A DNA stretch of 64,000 nt, from positions 363,224 through 427,223 of the forward strand of contig NZ_JAPQNS010000006.1 in the NCBI RefSeq assembly GCF_028867935.1. Direction: 5' to 3'. The DNA is from Flavobacterium sp. SUN052. Its GTDB lineage: Bacteria > Bacteroidota > Bacteroidia > Flavobacteriales > Flavobacteriaceae. The position numbers were made by a program, and so were the translations under genes. The notes under the pieces are model-generated. The model had not been told where the DNA came from and did no database searches. It was given only the letters and a program-made list of their open reading frames with translations. This document shows, one piece after another, positions 24,489 through 32,554 of the stretch; the stretch's first letter is position 1; each line of letters begins with the position of its first letter.

Positions 24489-25766
24489 CTAAAAGCGGTA
24501 ATCATCACCTAATTTGGCGCGTTCGACAATCAATTCATTTTTTCGACTTGGGTCTTGTTCATTGCGAATCGCAATAGCGAGATTCCTGTATCGTTTGTAT
24601 GCATCCAAACCTTCATCGAGCATCAGCTCATCGAGTCCAAAATCTTCACTTAGAAGATCATTCGGATCATCGCCAATTGGGGCTTTCCCATTACGAAATT
24701 TTACTTCGCCATTTTCATCAAAATACAAAATGAATCGCTCACACGGCTCAAATGCTGCAGCAACAATGGGTGAGTGCGTTGCAAAAAAGAACTGCGCTTC
24801 TGGGGCCAAGCTGGTATAGTGTTTAATCAATTCGCGCTGTATATCAGGGAATAACGAACGTTCAGGTTCGTCAAAAAATATTACAGGGTTTTTAGACTGA
24901 ACTTTATAAAGTGCTAATGAGGCAGCAATAACTTGTTTCGTTCCTGTACTAAGCCAAGCGCCATCAATTTTTATATTTGATAAAGTCTTTATTATAATTG
25001 GGGCATCAGCAGCATCTATATCAACCTCTAAAAAAAATTTAGAAAGTATCGGATTTAAACATTCTTCAGCATATTTAGATCTTGGATTAGGGTTTTGATT
25101 TTTCCAATCTATAAATCTCTGCATTAGTGCTTCGGCGGAGATTCCACTTGAGTTATTAATAATACTTAAGGCCGTATTTTTTAACGCACTATCAAAATCA
25201 ATTATGTCGTCAAAAAAAGAATAACGAGCGTTATTTCTATTTTCCTCATAAAAACTTAATAAGTTAAGTGTCTTATATTCATGAAACCGAGAACGTAATC
25301 CTAAGATTTGATTAGAACGGTTTTTTTGCAGTTCACGAGATGTTATTGCCTCTTGTTCAGTTTCATCATAGCCATTGTATAAAAAACTCTCTGTAACTTC
25401 AATTAAGTTGTCTGGAACATATAGACTTAATATATCCTGAGTAGAATTTATATCGTAGTTTGAGGAAGGAATATACTCAGCTTCTTCACCGTCAAGAATG
25501 TACCGAACACTACACATTCTGTTAAGTCCACTTGTATGCCAATTAGTATGATCGAGTCCAAAAGGAAGACTTGATAATTCATCAAGATAAGATATAAAAT
25601 CAAATATTGATTTCAGCAACGTCGTTTTTCCCGTACCGCTTTGCCCAATAAAACATATCTTCTCCAACGGCTGTCCGGCTTTCGCATGACCTTCTGGATA
25701 CGTGAAATCAAACTTTATATTCTTGAACTGGCGGTACTCGCCAATTTCGATGCCGGTGATTTTCAT
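24489..25766 (-). CDS. ptuA: AAA/ABC-type ATPase of Septu-like system (PtuA-like)
   Basis: 425 residues. The N-terminal MKITGIEIGEYRQFKNIKFDF is typical of SMC/RecF-like ATPases. Walker A is GQSGTGKT at 41-48, the signature LSTGTKQ at 272-278, Walker B VIFFDEPE at 295-302 and the switch-His region ATHSP at 329-333. The C-terminus is short, without a TOPRIM domain. Together with the HNH gene this has the two-gene order of Septu defence. The middle of the gene (about 24,960-25,620) is much more AT-rich than its neighbours, suggesting recent transfer. Starts 19 bases after the end of the toxin pseudogene. Confidence 0.85.
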   Translation of the reverse strand: MKITGIEIGEYRQFKNIKFDFTYPEGHAKAGQPLEKICFIGQSGTGKTTLLKSIFDFISYLDELSSLPFGLDHTNWHTSGLNRMCSVRYILDGEEAEYIPSSNYDINSTQDILSLYVPDNLIEVTESFLYNGYDETEQEAITSRELQKNRSNQILGLRSRFHEYKTLNLLSFYEENRNNARYSFFDDIIDFDSALKNTALSIINNSSGISAEALMQRFIDWKNQNPNPRSKYAEECLNPILSKFFLEVDIDAADAPIIIKTLSNIKIDGAWLSTGTKQVIAASLALYKVQSKNPVIFFDEPERSLFPDIQRELIKHYTSLAPEAQFFFATHSPIVAAAFEPCERFILYFDENGEVKFRNGKAPIGDDPNDLLSEDFGLDELMLDEGLDAYKRYRNLAIAIRNEQDPSRKNELIVERAKLGDDYRF

Positions 25767-25784
25767 ATTGTTACTTCCTGTTGG

Positions 25785-26045
25785 TCAGAGCTCATAAACA
25801 TCTTGACGATTACCAATTTTAACAACTTCCACTCTTATGATGCTGTAATTGACTGTGTATAGCACCCGTTAATCGCCAATACGAACTCGGTAGGTATCAT
25901 CAACCCCTTTTAGTTTTTTGCAGTTGGCTGGTCGAGGGTCATCGGCAAGATTATCTATCGCTATAGATATTTTACCAACAATACTTTTTGGCAATTGCCG
26001 AATTTGTTTCTGGGCCGATTTACGGAAAATAATAGTGTAAGCCAT
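25785..26045 (-). pseudogene. RelE-type toxin with in-frame stop
   Basis: Read on the minus strand from ATG 26045, the frame gives MAYTIIFRKSAQKQIRQLPK ... YRVRIGD, then TAA at 25871-25869, and resumes RVLYTVNYSIIRVEVVKIGNR ending at 25785. This is an 86-residue RelE/ParE toxin. The usual motif is GDYRVLY, so the stop replaces the Tyr. The truncated product would have 58 residues and lack the C-terminal strands that carry active residues. The start overlaps the antitoxin stop (TGATG), as in an intact pair. Confidence 0.9.
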
Positions 26046-26266
26046 CAGTCAAGCAGGCCATCTTGTTTTAGCTGCTGTTTGACAGTCTCCCACGGAACTG
26101 TTTCCTCGTTTTTTGTCAGTTCAAGATCAATCAAATCCTCCAGTTCCTCCTGTAAATAAAGGAAAGCATCGTGGCCGGTTTGGCCGCTTCGCTTTAATTC
26201 GTCAAGGTCGATAACAATTGCTTTTTTCTGCCCTTTAGCATCGGTCAGGTAGTTTATCGCTTCCAT
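26045..26266 (-). CDS. Antitoxin of the decayed RelE module
   Basis: 73 residues. MEAINYLTDAKGQKKAIVIDLDELKRSG ... FLYLQEELEDLIDLELTKNEETVPWETVKQQLKQDGLLD resembles Phd/YefM or RelB-like antitoxins of Bacteroidota, with an N-terminal dimerising part and an acidic helical tail that binds the toxin. It starts four bases after the GH3 stop and is intact, although its toxin is interrupted. Confidence 0.75.
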   Translation of the reverse strand: MEAINYLTDAKGQKKAIVIDLDELKRSGQTGHDAFLYLQEELEDLIDLELTKNEETVPWETVKQQLKQDGLLD

Positions 26267-26270
26267 TGTT

Positions 26271-27764
26271 TTACAGCGTTTTCAAAAGTTCATCCGCAAT
26301 CTTGCGGTCATTTGCTAATCGTGGCACTTTGTTTTGACCACCTAACTTCCCCTGGCTTTTCATGTACTGCTGAAACGCCCCTCGGGGCAGTGACGTTAGT
26401 TTCAGAGGTTGCAGGATACTACCCGTAATTAGATCATCATAATATACGTTTAGTTTAACCAACCGGTTGTCGAGGTCGCTGGCAAACCGGGCTAAATCGC
26501 GGGGAGGTGTGGCAAACTCGATGAACCACTCGTGATAGGGGAGGCCCTCAGCTGGCGACACCATAGGCGCAACCGTACATTCAACTACTGCTGTCTCTGG
26601 TTGTTGCTGCATGGCAAACTGCAAGGCCTTCTCCACTTCTTCACCGATGACGTGTTCGCCAAAAGCCGAGATGAAATGTTTGATCCGGCCCGTAACCAAC
26701 AGCCGATACGGGTCACGGCTAACGAACTTGACGGTGTCGCCGAGAGAATAACCCCATAAGCCGGCGTTGTTATTGATGATGATGGCGTAGTTCTTACCCA
26801 GTTCCACTTCGTCGATAGTCAGTCGGCGGGGTTTGGCATCAAAGTACTCCTCGGCGGGGACGAATTCGAAGAAAATACCACTATCCAGCAGCATCAAGAG
26901 GCCCTCTTCCGTTTGGGTGTCCTGATACGCAATAAAACCCTCAGAGGCTGGGTAGGTTTCAATGGAGTCGATACGTTTGCCAATGCTCTCGAACAACTTG
27001 GCACGATATGGCTCGAAGTTGACACCACCGTACACAAACACCGAAAAGTCGGGGAATACGTCTTTGATTTTTTTGCCGGTACGGGCTTGAATCCGGTCGA
27101 AATACATCTGTACCCAGGGCGGAATGCCCGAAATCAGCGACATGGGTTGGTCAATGGTTTCGTCGATGATCTTATCGAGCTTAGTTTCCCAATCGTCGAT
27201 GGTGTTCGTTTCGTACGAAGGCAGTTGGTTCGTTCGTAGATAAGCCGGAACATGGTGATTCACGATGCCCGACAATCGCCCAATGTGGATGCCATTCTTC
27301 TGATCCATCTCCGGACTGCCCGATAAAAAGATCAACTTTTTGTCTAGAAAGGCTCCATTGCTCGTTTCATGCACGTAGTTCAGCAGGGCATCACGAGCCG
27401 AATTGATATGGTTTGGAATCGACTCTTTGGTAAGCGGAATATATTTCGTGCCTGACGTGGTGCCTGATGTTTTGGCAAAATAAACTGGCTTCCCCGGCCA
27501 TAGCACATTGGACTCTCCGTCGAGAATTTTCTGGATGTATGGCTTTAGATCTTCATAGTCGCGGATGGGTACGGCCTGCCGAAACTCCTCAACTGTCTGT
27601 ACATCACGAAGGTGATGGTCGGCACCAAACTGCGTATTGCGGCCAGCCTCAACCAAACGCTGAAGCCAGCGTTGTTGAGCCGCACCGGGCTGATACATCC
27701 ACTCCTGTTGCCGCTGCACTACCCATCGGGCCAGCGGCCTACTCAATACCGAACGAATTCCCAT
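26271..27764 (-). CDS. GH3-family acyl-adenylating protein
   Basis: 497 residues. GH3 proteins of plants conjugate amino acids to jasmonate or auxin by adenylation; bacterial members are common in Bacteroidota with unknown substrates. Recognisable features are YFAKTSGTTSGTKYIPLTKES (the ATP/acid loop, S/T-S-G-T-T), DVFPDFSVFVYGGVNFEPYRAKLF, YPASEGFIAYQD and RLLVTGRIKHFISAFGEHVIGEEVEKAL (the mobile C-terminal hinge). Cytoplasmic. The ATG at 27764 is only about 8 bases after the -7 element, giving a nearly leaderless mRNA. It leads the minus-strand run that includes the TA and Septu-like genes. Confidence 0.9.
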   Translation of the reverse strand: MGIRSVLSRPLARWVVQRQQEWMYQPGAAQQRWLQRLVEAGRNTQFGADHHLRDVQTVEEFRQAVPIRDYEDLKPYIQKILDGESNVLWPGKPVYFAKTSGTTSGTKYIPLTKESIPNHINSARDALLNYVHETSNGAFLDKKLIFLSGSPEMDQKNGIHIGRLSGIVNHHVPAYLRTNQLPSYETNTIDDWETKLDKIIDETIDQPMSLISGIPPWVQMYFDRIQARTGKKIKDVFPDFSVFVYGGVNFEPYRAKLFESIGKRIDSIETYPASEGFIAYQDTQTEEGLLMLLDSGIFFEFVPAEEYFDAKPRRLTIDEVELGKNYAIIINNNAGLWGYSLGDTVKFVSRDPYRLLVTGRIKHFISAFGEHVIGEEVEKALQFAMQQQPETAVVECTVAPMVSPAEGLPYHEWFIEFATPPRDLARFASDLDNRLVKLNVYYDDLITGSILQPLKLTSLPRGAFQQYMKSQGKLGGQNKVPRLANDRKIADELLKTL

Positions 27765-27771
27765 GATGAGG

Positions 27772-27779
27772 CAAAAGTA
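27772..27779 (-). promoter_or_regulatory. -7 element for GH3, adjacent to start codon
   Basis: TACTTTTG on the minus strand ends eight bases before ATG 27764, implying an almost leaderless transcript. No good -33 TTG at the usual distance. Confidence 0.55.
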
Positions 27780-27958
27780 ATTTATAATGCAGAATGAATC
27801 GTGGAATATGCCAAAAGGGTGGTCAACTATGCCTTGGTTGGCTTGCTTGCCCCTTATTCATTTTATTTCTTCCCTGTTCATCTTCACCTATTTGGCCTAT
27901 TGATTTAAAAACCATTAATTGAGTGGACTATCAAACGGGAATTCTCTTGAATTCTCTA

Positions 27959-27966
27959 TACTTTTG
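27959..27966 (+). promoter_or_regulatory. -7 element for mreB
   Basis: TACTTTTG on the plus strand, 54 bases before the mreB ATG. The intergenic region 27,765-28,020 holds this and the divergent GH3 promoter. Confidence 0.6.
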
Positions 27967-28020
27967 CATTCCTAAACGAAAACTGAACATACTAAATACT
28001 GCGTTTGTAACAAGCCTCAG

Positions 28021-29046
28021 ATGGGACTTTTCAATTTTTTAACCAGCGACATTGCGATTGACCTGGGCACGGCGAATACCTTGATTATTCACAAGGATCG
28101 GATAGTGGTGGATGAGCCTTCGATTATCGCAATGGATAAGGCTAGTGGCAAAGTGCTGGCGATTGGCCACAAGGCCATGCAAATGCACGAAAAGACCAAC
28201 GAAAACATCAAAACCATTCGACCACTCAAAGACGGCGTAATTGCCGACTTTACAGCGGCTGAATTGATGATTCGTGGCTTAATTAAGATGATCGACACGG
28301 GCAGCAAGCTGTTCTCTCCCTCGCACCGAATGGTAATTTGTATTCCATCGGGCATCACAGAGGTAGAAAAACGGGCCGTAAAGGACTCCGCAGAACACGC
28401 TGGTGCTAAAGAAGTTTATATGGTGCATGAGCCGATAGCAGCCGCTATCGGTATTGGCATCGACATTACGCAACCCAACGGAACGATGATCGTAGACATC
28501 GGGGGCGGCACAACTGAAATTGCGGTGATTGCCCTTTCTGGTATCGTTTGCGAGCAGTCAATTCGGATTGCGGGCGACGTATTTACGCGTGACATTGTGG
28601 ATTACATGCGTCGGGAGCACAACCTGCTGATTGGGGAGCGCTCGGCGGAGCAGATCAAAATGGAAGTTGGCTCGGCTCTTCCCGAGCTGGACAATCCACC
28701 GTCAGATTATGAAATCCGTGGCCGTGACTTGATGACCGGTATTCCAAAAGAAATCAAGGTTACCTACAGCGAAATCGCCTACGCACTCGACAAATCGATT
28801 TCGAAGATCGAAGAAGCTGTGATGAAAGCATTAGAGGTATCACCACCGGAGCTTTCGGCCGATATTTATACCAATGGAATTCACCTGACGGGTGGTGGCG
28901 CTTTGCTCCACGGTCTCGACAAACGGTTGGCTACCAAAACCAAGCTGCCTATTCACGTTGCCGATGACCCGCTCAAGGCCGTTGTAAAAGGCACCGGTGA
29001 GGTAATTAAGAATCTGGATTTGTATAAGTCGGTATTGATTTCATAA
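28021..29046 (+). CDS. mreB: Rod-shape protein MreB
   Basis: 341 residues. An actin-like filament protein that guides lateral cell-wall synthesis. Phosphate 1 loop DLGTANTLI at 15-23, VDIGGGTTEIAVI (phosphate 2), GIDITQPNGTMI, and the adenosine region HLTGGGALLHGLDKRL. N-terminal FNFLTSDIAIDLGT is the usual membrane-contact start. First gene of the shape cluster; two hairpins follow before mreC. Confidence 0.97.
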   Translation: MGLFNFLTSDIAIDLGTANTLIIHKDRIVVDEPSIIAMDKASGKVLAIGHKAMQMHEKTNENIKTIRPLKDGVIADFTAAELMIRGLIKMIDTGSKLFSPSHRMVICIPSGITEVEKRAVKDSAEHAGAKEVYMVHEPIAAAIGIGIDITQPNGTMIVDIGGGTTEIAVIALSGIVCEQSIRIAGDVFTRDIVDYMRREHNLLIGERSAEQIKMEVGSALPELDNPPSDYEIRGRDLMTGIPKEIKVTYSEIAYALDKSISKIEEAVMKALEVSPPELSADIYTNGIHLTGGGALLHGLDKRLATKTKLPIHVADDPLKAVVKGTGEVIKNLDLYKSVLIS

Positions 29047-29112
29047 TTTCGGATTGGGGATTTGTGATTTCGGCTATTTTGGACCGGAATCACAAATCCC
29101 CAATCCGAAATT
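29045..29112. repeat. 29-bp palindrome after mreB stop codon
   Basis: Arms 29045-29073 and 29084-29112 match at 28 of 29 positions (AATTTCGGATTGGGGATTTG...). The palindrome begins in the mreB stop codon. The units resemble those at 17807-17889. Confidence 0.85.
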
Positions 29113-29153
29113 AAAAAAATAGGTTTGGGCAACGCGCTCAAACCTATTTTTGC
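29113..29153 (+). terminator. Rho-independent terminator between mreB and mreC
   Basis: AAAAATAGGTTTG (29115-29127) pairs with 29139-29151, which ends in a T-run. It would cut most mreB transcripts before mreC, lowering mreC/D relative to mreB. Confidence 0.8.
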
Positions 29154-29233
29154 ATGATAGAACCCATATATCAGGGACTTATGCTTGAGAATACCAATCC
29201 GAAATCAGCAATCATACATCCGAGATTCCAACT

Positions 29234-30070
29234 ATGGAACAGTTAGGATATTTTATTCTTCGAAGCCGAAACTTCATTCTTTTTGCGTTGCTGGAAGTGC
29301 TTTGTTTTTACTTCATCATCAACACAAATAATTACTGGAGTGCGAGTTTCTTCAACACGTCTAACGCCTACGCAGCCAAAATGCTGGCCTGGTCCAACTC
29401 GGCTCGCGAATACACGCAGTTGCGCCAGGTGAACGCCGACCTTTCCCTTGAAAATCGCAACCTTCATGACCAGCTGACACGCTTGCAACAGGGCTCGCCA
29501 GCTGCCCCGGTGGCCTATAAAGCAGACTCGGTTTTTGCTAACCGGTTTACGTACACCGTAGCCAAGGTAATCAACAATACAACTCAGTTTGCCAACAATT
29601 ACATTACCATCGACAAGGGAACTGACGATGGTATCAGACCCGGCATGGGGGTTATTTCGCCCACCGGAGTGGTTGGCAAGGTGAAACTCTGTAACCGGCA
29701 TTTTTCCGTAATCACTTCCATTCTGCACTCGCAGTTCATGGTGTCGTCTAAACTCGTAAAAGCGAATGAAATTGGCACCGGTAAATGGGATGGAATTAAT
29801 CCAACCCTGTTGCGGCTCGATGCGATTCCGCGTTATAAACCCGTGAATAAAGGGGACTCGGTGGTAACGTCTGACCAGAACTCAACATTCCCACCGGGTG
29901 TACTGGTAGGGCGTGTGCGTTCGGTAGGTATACAGGCCAACCAGGGATTTCATGACATTACGCTCGATCTTTCGACTAACTTCGGTAACCTGTCGTTTGT
30001 CTATGTCGTAGAAAATCGGCTTCAAAACGAGCAGGAACAGTTAGAAAAACAAGTTGAAAATGAGAAATAG
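29234..30070 (+). CDS. mreC: Rod-shape protein MreC
   Basis: 278 residues. N-terminal membrane segment (NFILFALLEVLCFYFII, about residues 13-29), then a coiled coil (about 45-80, NADLSLENRNLHDQLTRLQQ) and the beta-rich MreC domain with ITIDKGTDDGIRPGMGVISPTGVVGKV, LLRLDAIPRYKPVNKGDSVVTS and FPPGVLVGRV. MreC joins the elongasome in the periplasm. Encoded downstream of mreB after two hairpins; a further palindrome separates it from mreD. Confidence 0.95.
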   Translation: MEQLGYFILRSRNFILFALLEVLCFYFIINTNNYWSASFFNTSNAYAAKMLAWSNSAREYTQLRQVNADLSLENRNLHDQLTRLQQGSPAAPVAYKADSVFANRFTYTVAKVINNTTQFANNYITIDKGTDDGIRPGMGVISPTGVVGKVKLCNRHFSVITSILHSQFMVSSKLVKANEIGTGKWDGINPTLLRLDAIPRYKPVNKGDSVVTSDQNSTFPPGVLVGRVRSVGIQANQGFHDITLDLSTNFGNLSFVYVVENRLQNEQEQLEKQVENEK

Positions 30071-30071
30071 G

Positions 30072-30142
30072 CATCAGTAAACAGCTAACAGTGAGCAACC
30101 AACAGTGCATTGTTTGTTTCTTCTGTTAGCTGTTTACTGATG
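30072..30142. repeat. 20-bp palindrome between mreC and mreD
   Basis: CATCAGTAAACAGCTAACAG at 30072-30091 is perfectly complementary to 30123-30142. Inner units (CAGTGAGCAACC, GGTTGTTCACTG) could form an alternative fold. It begins two bases after the mreC stop and uses the same word family as 8100-8183. Confidence 0.85.
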
Positions 30143-30158
30143 GTTGTTCACTGATAAG

Positions 30159-30665
30159 ATGACCATTCGCGAAATCCTGAATTACGTTTTTTTGTTTGTG
30201 CTGTACGTGGTGCTACAAATCCTGATTGTACGCAACCTGGTGCTGTTCGATTATGCTTTCTGCTTCATTTATATCGCTGCTATCATACTGCTGCCTTATG
30301 AGTTGAGTATGACCGTTTACTTGCTTATTGCCTTTGGTACAGGCATCGTAATCGATACGTTTTATAACACGCTGGGCATGCATGCAGCAGCCTCGGTACT
30401 TATGGCCTACTGTCGACCGGCTGTTACTCGCGTCTTAATTGACCAGCCAGGGCAGGAATCACGTGTAAATCTGACGTTGCAGGAAATGGGAACCGGTGCG
30501 TTTTTTCGTTATGTGTTAACAATGGCGCTGATTCACCACGCAGCCCTATTTTTCATTGAGGCCAGTAGCCTGACGCTCATTGTTCCGACTCTCATTCGCA
30601 CCGTTGCCAGCGCGGTTTTAACTGCCGTTAGCGTCGTATTAATCCAGTTCTTTACGAGGAATTAA
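30159..30665 (+). CDS. mreD: Rod-shape protein MreD
   Basis: 168 residues from ATG 30159 (MTIREILNYVFLFVLYVVLQ). Four to five membrane helices: about 7-28, 31-49, 50-75, 110-130 and 138-165. Short and hydrophobic, with the position after mreC, it fits MreD, the membrane partner of MreC, but it shares little motif content with other families, so the name rests on context and topology. Confidence 0.85.
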   Translation: MTIREILNYVFLFVLYVVLQILIVRNLVLFDYAFCFIYIAAIILLPYELSMTVYLLIAFGTGIVIDTFYNTLGMHAAASVLMAYCRPAVTRVLIDQPGQESRVNLTLQEMGTGAFFRYVLTMALIHHAALFFIEASSLTLIVPTLIRTVASAVLTAVSVVLIQFFTRN

Positions 30666-30678
30666 CTGCTTACTTCCC

Positions 30679-31092
30679 ATGCGTAACCCTTTCTTTTATG
30701 TGCTTCTGTTGGTGTTAGTCGTTCTGAATGCCTGGTTACTGGCCAATCCTAATCTGATTGGTCGGGTGGGGGTGTTTCTGTACGAGTATGATTATATCAG
30801 CACGTTTCCCCGTGCACTCGGTACGGTGGCCGCCGTTATGGTTGTGACGTTGTTGGCTGGATTGGCAGTTCGGCGGTTTTTTGGCCGGGTCATTGCCCTG
30901 GTTATTCTGGCAATGCTGGTGGTGATGGGCTTATTGTGGGTAGTTCAGAGCGTAGGTCAGTTTACAACTGGCGTATATAAATTCACGGGTGCTGGTTTCA
31001 AGGCCGGTGCCATGCTGATGCCGGGATTAGTAACACTGGTATTCGGCAAGTTCTTTTATGACGTGCTAACCCAAAACCAACGAAAGCGGTGA
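30679..31092 (+). CDS. Small membrane protein of unknown function
   Basis: 137 residues, mostly hydrophobic: helices about 4-22, 44-64, 68-92 and 100-127. The start follows mreD by 13 bases and the last four bases overlap the amidohydrolase start. Where the shape cluster of many Bacteroidota continues with PBP2 and RodA, this gene is found instead. I do not recognise a family. It may act with the envelope genes or be a chance neighbour. Confidence 0.65.
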   Translation: MRNPFFYVLLLVLVVLNAWLLANPNLIGRVGVFLYEYDYISTFPRALGTVAAVMVVTLLAGLAVRRFFGRVIALVILAMLVVMGLLWVVQSVGQFTTGVYKFTGAGFKAGAMLMPGLVTLVFGKFFYDVLTQNQRKR

Positions 31093-32342
31093 AAAAATAT
31101 GTACTGCTTTCCCTGCTGTTGCTAGCCCGTGTAGTCTCCGCCCAATCTGTTGTTTTACGTCCCGACCGTGTGTTCGATGGAGAAGCTATGCACGAAGGCT
31201 GGGCAGTGCGCGTGTCGGGTACCCGAATCGAAGCGGTTGGCCCTGTTGCCGCTATTCGAACCGACGGCGCACAAGTGGTCGACCTGAAAGGCACAACATT
31301 GATGCCCGGTATGATCGAAGGCCACTCGCATCTGTTACTTCACCCATACAACGAAACATCCTGGGACGATCAGGTTTTACGCGAAGCCCGTAGCGAACGC
31401 GTAGCCCGTGCTACCGTTCATGCTCGCAGAACATTGCTGGCTGGTTTCACCACGGTCCGTGACCTCGGTAGCGAAGGCGCCGATTATGACGATGTGGGGT
31501 TGAAACAGGCCATTGAAAAGGGCGTGATTCCCGGTCCACGCATGGTAGTGGCTACCCGAGCCATCATTGCTTCGGGAAGTTATGGCCCCAAAGGATTTAG
31601 TCCTGACATTGCCGTGCCACAGGGAGCCGAAGAAGCGGATGGGCACGATCAACTTATCCAGGCGGTTCGCCGACAGATTGGTAAGGGCGCCGATGTAGTA
31701 AAGGTATATGCCGATTATCGTTGGGGATTAATGGCCGATTCGCGCCCAACGTTTACCGTCGATGAGTTGAAATTGATGGTCGAAGTAGCCGGTAGTAGCG
31801 GGCGTTCAGTGATTGCTCATGCGGGTACTGCCGAAGGCATGCGCCGGGCAATTCTGGCCGGTTGCCGTACTATTGAACATGGCGATGCCGGAACTCCCGA
31901 GGTTTTTGCGCTGATGAAAGAGCGGGGTACGGCTTTGTGTCCCACTTTAGCCGCTGGAGATGCCGTAAGCCAGTACCGTGGCTGGAAAAAAGGACAGGAA
32001 CCCGAACCAGAGCGCATCCAAAAGAAGCGCATCACATTCCGGCAAGCCCTAGATGCGGGAGTAACCATTTGTTTTGGGGGCGATGTGGGGGTATTCTCTC
32101 ACGGCGATAATGCCCGTGAACTTGAAATGATGGTTGAATACGGCATGAGCCCGCTGGCAGTGCTCCGATCGGCAACGTCGGTCAATGCCGACGTGTTTGG
32201 GCTGTCAGATCGGGGTCGCGTAAAAGTTGGCCTGCTGGCTGACCTGGTTGCCGTAGATGGAAACCCCGTTCAGGCTATCAGTAACGCTCGGAAAATCAGG
32301 CTGGTTATGAAAGGAGGAGCGATGGTAACTGGTAAAGAGTAA
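31089..32342 (+). CDS. Exported amidohydrolase-family protein
   Basis: 417 residues, GTG start overlapping the previous stop (GTGA). A signal peptide is MKKYVLLSLLLLARVVSAQ. The amidohydrolase/imidazolonepropionase-like metal sites are visible: MIEGHSHLLLHP (H-x-H), VVKVYADYRWG (Lys), VIAHAGTAEGM, RTIEHGDAG and CFGGDVGVFSHG (Asp). Substrates in this clan are cyclic amides, peptides or amidines; not identifiable here. Probably periplasmic and zinc-dependent. Confidence 0.85.
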   Translation: MKKYVLLSLLLLARVVSAQSVVLRPDRVFDGEAMHEGWAVRVSGTRIEAVGPVAAIRTDGAQVVDLKGTTLMPGMIEGHSHLLLHPYNETSWDDQVLREARSERVARATVHARRTLLAGFTTVRDLGSEGADYDDVGLKQAIEKGVIPGPRMVVATRAIIASGSYGPKGFSPDIAVPQGAEEADGHDQLIQAVRRQIGKGADVVKVYADYRWGLMADSRPTFTVDELKLMVEVAGSSGRSVIAHAGTAEGMRRAILAGCRTIEHGDAGTPEVFALMKERGTALCPTLAAGDAVSQYRGWKKGQEPEPERIQKKRITFRQALDAGVTICFGGDVGVFSHGDNARELEMMVEYGMSPLAVLRSATSVNADVFGLSDRGRVKVGLLADLVAVDGNPVQAISNARKIRLVMKGGAMVTGKE

Positions 32343-32554
32343 CGATTTAGGCGAAAACTAACTGAAACGCCAAAAACTTAGACTGAAATTTCGGTGTTCT
32401 GCCATAGAATAGACCTGTGATTAAGAAATAACGCATTACAAACGCCTACGGGTTTGTTTTTGCCTTAATTTCGCCGGTCAAGTCGCGGGAGGCCTGTCAA
32501 CTGTAGCCGCCCGTTAATCAATCCGTTAACCCGATAGCTTACGAACCGAATTTT

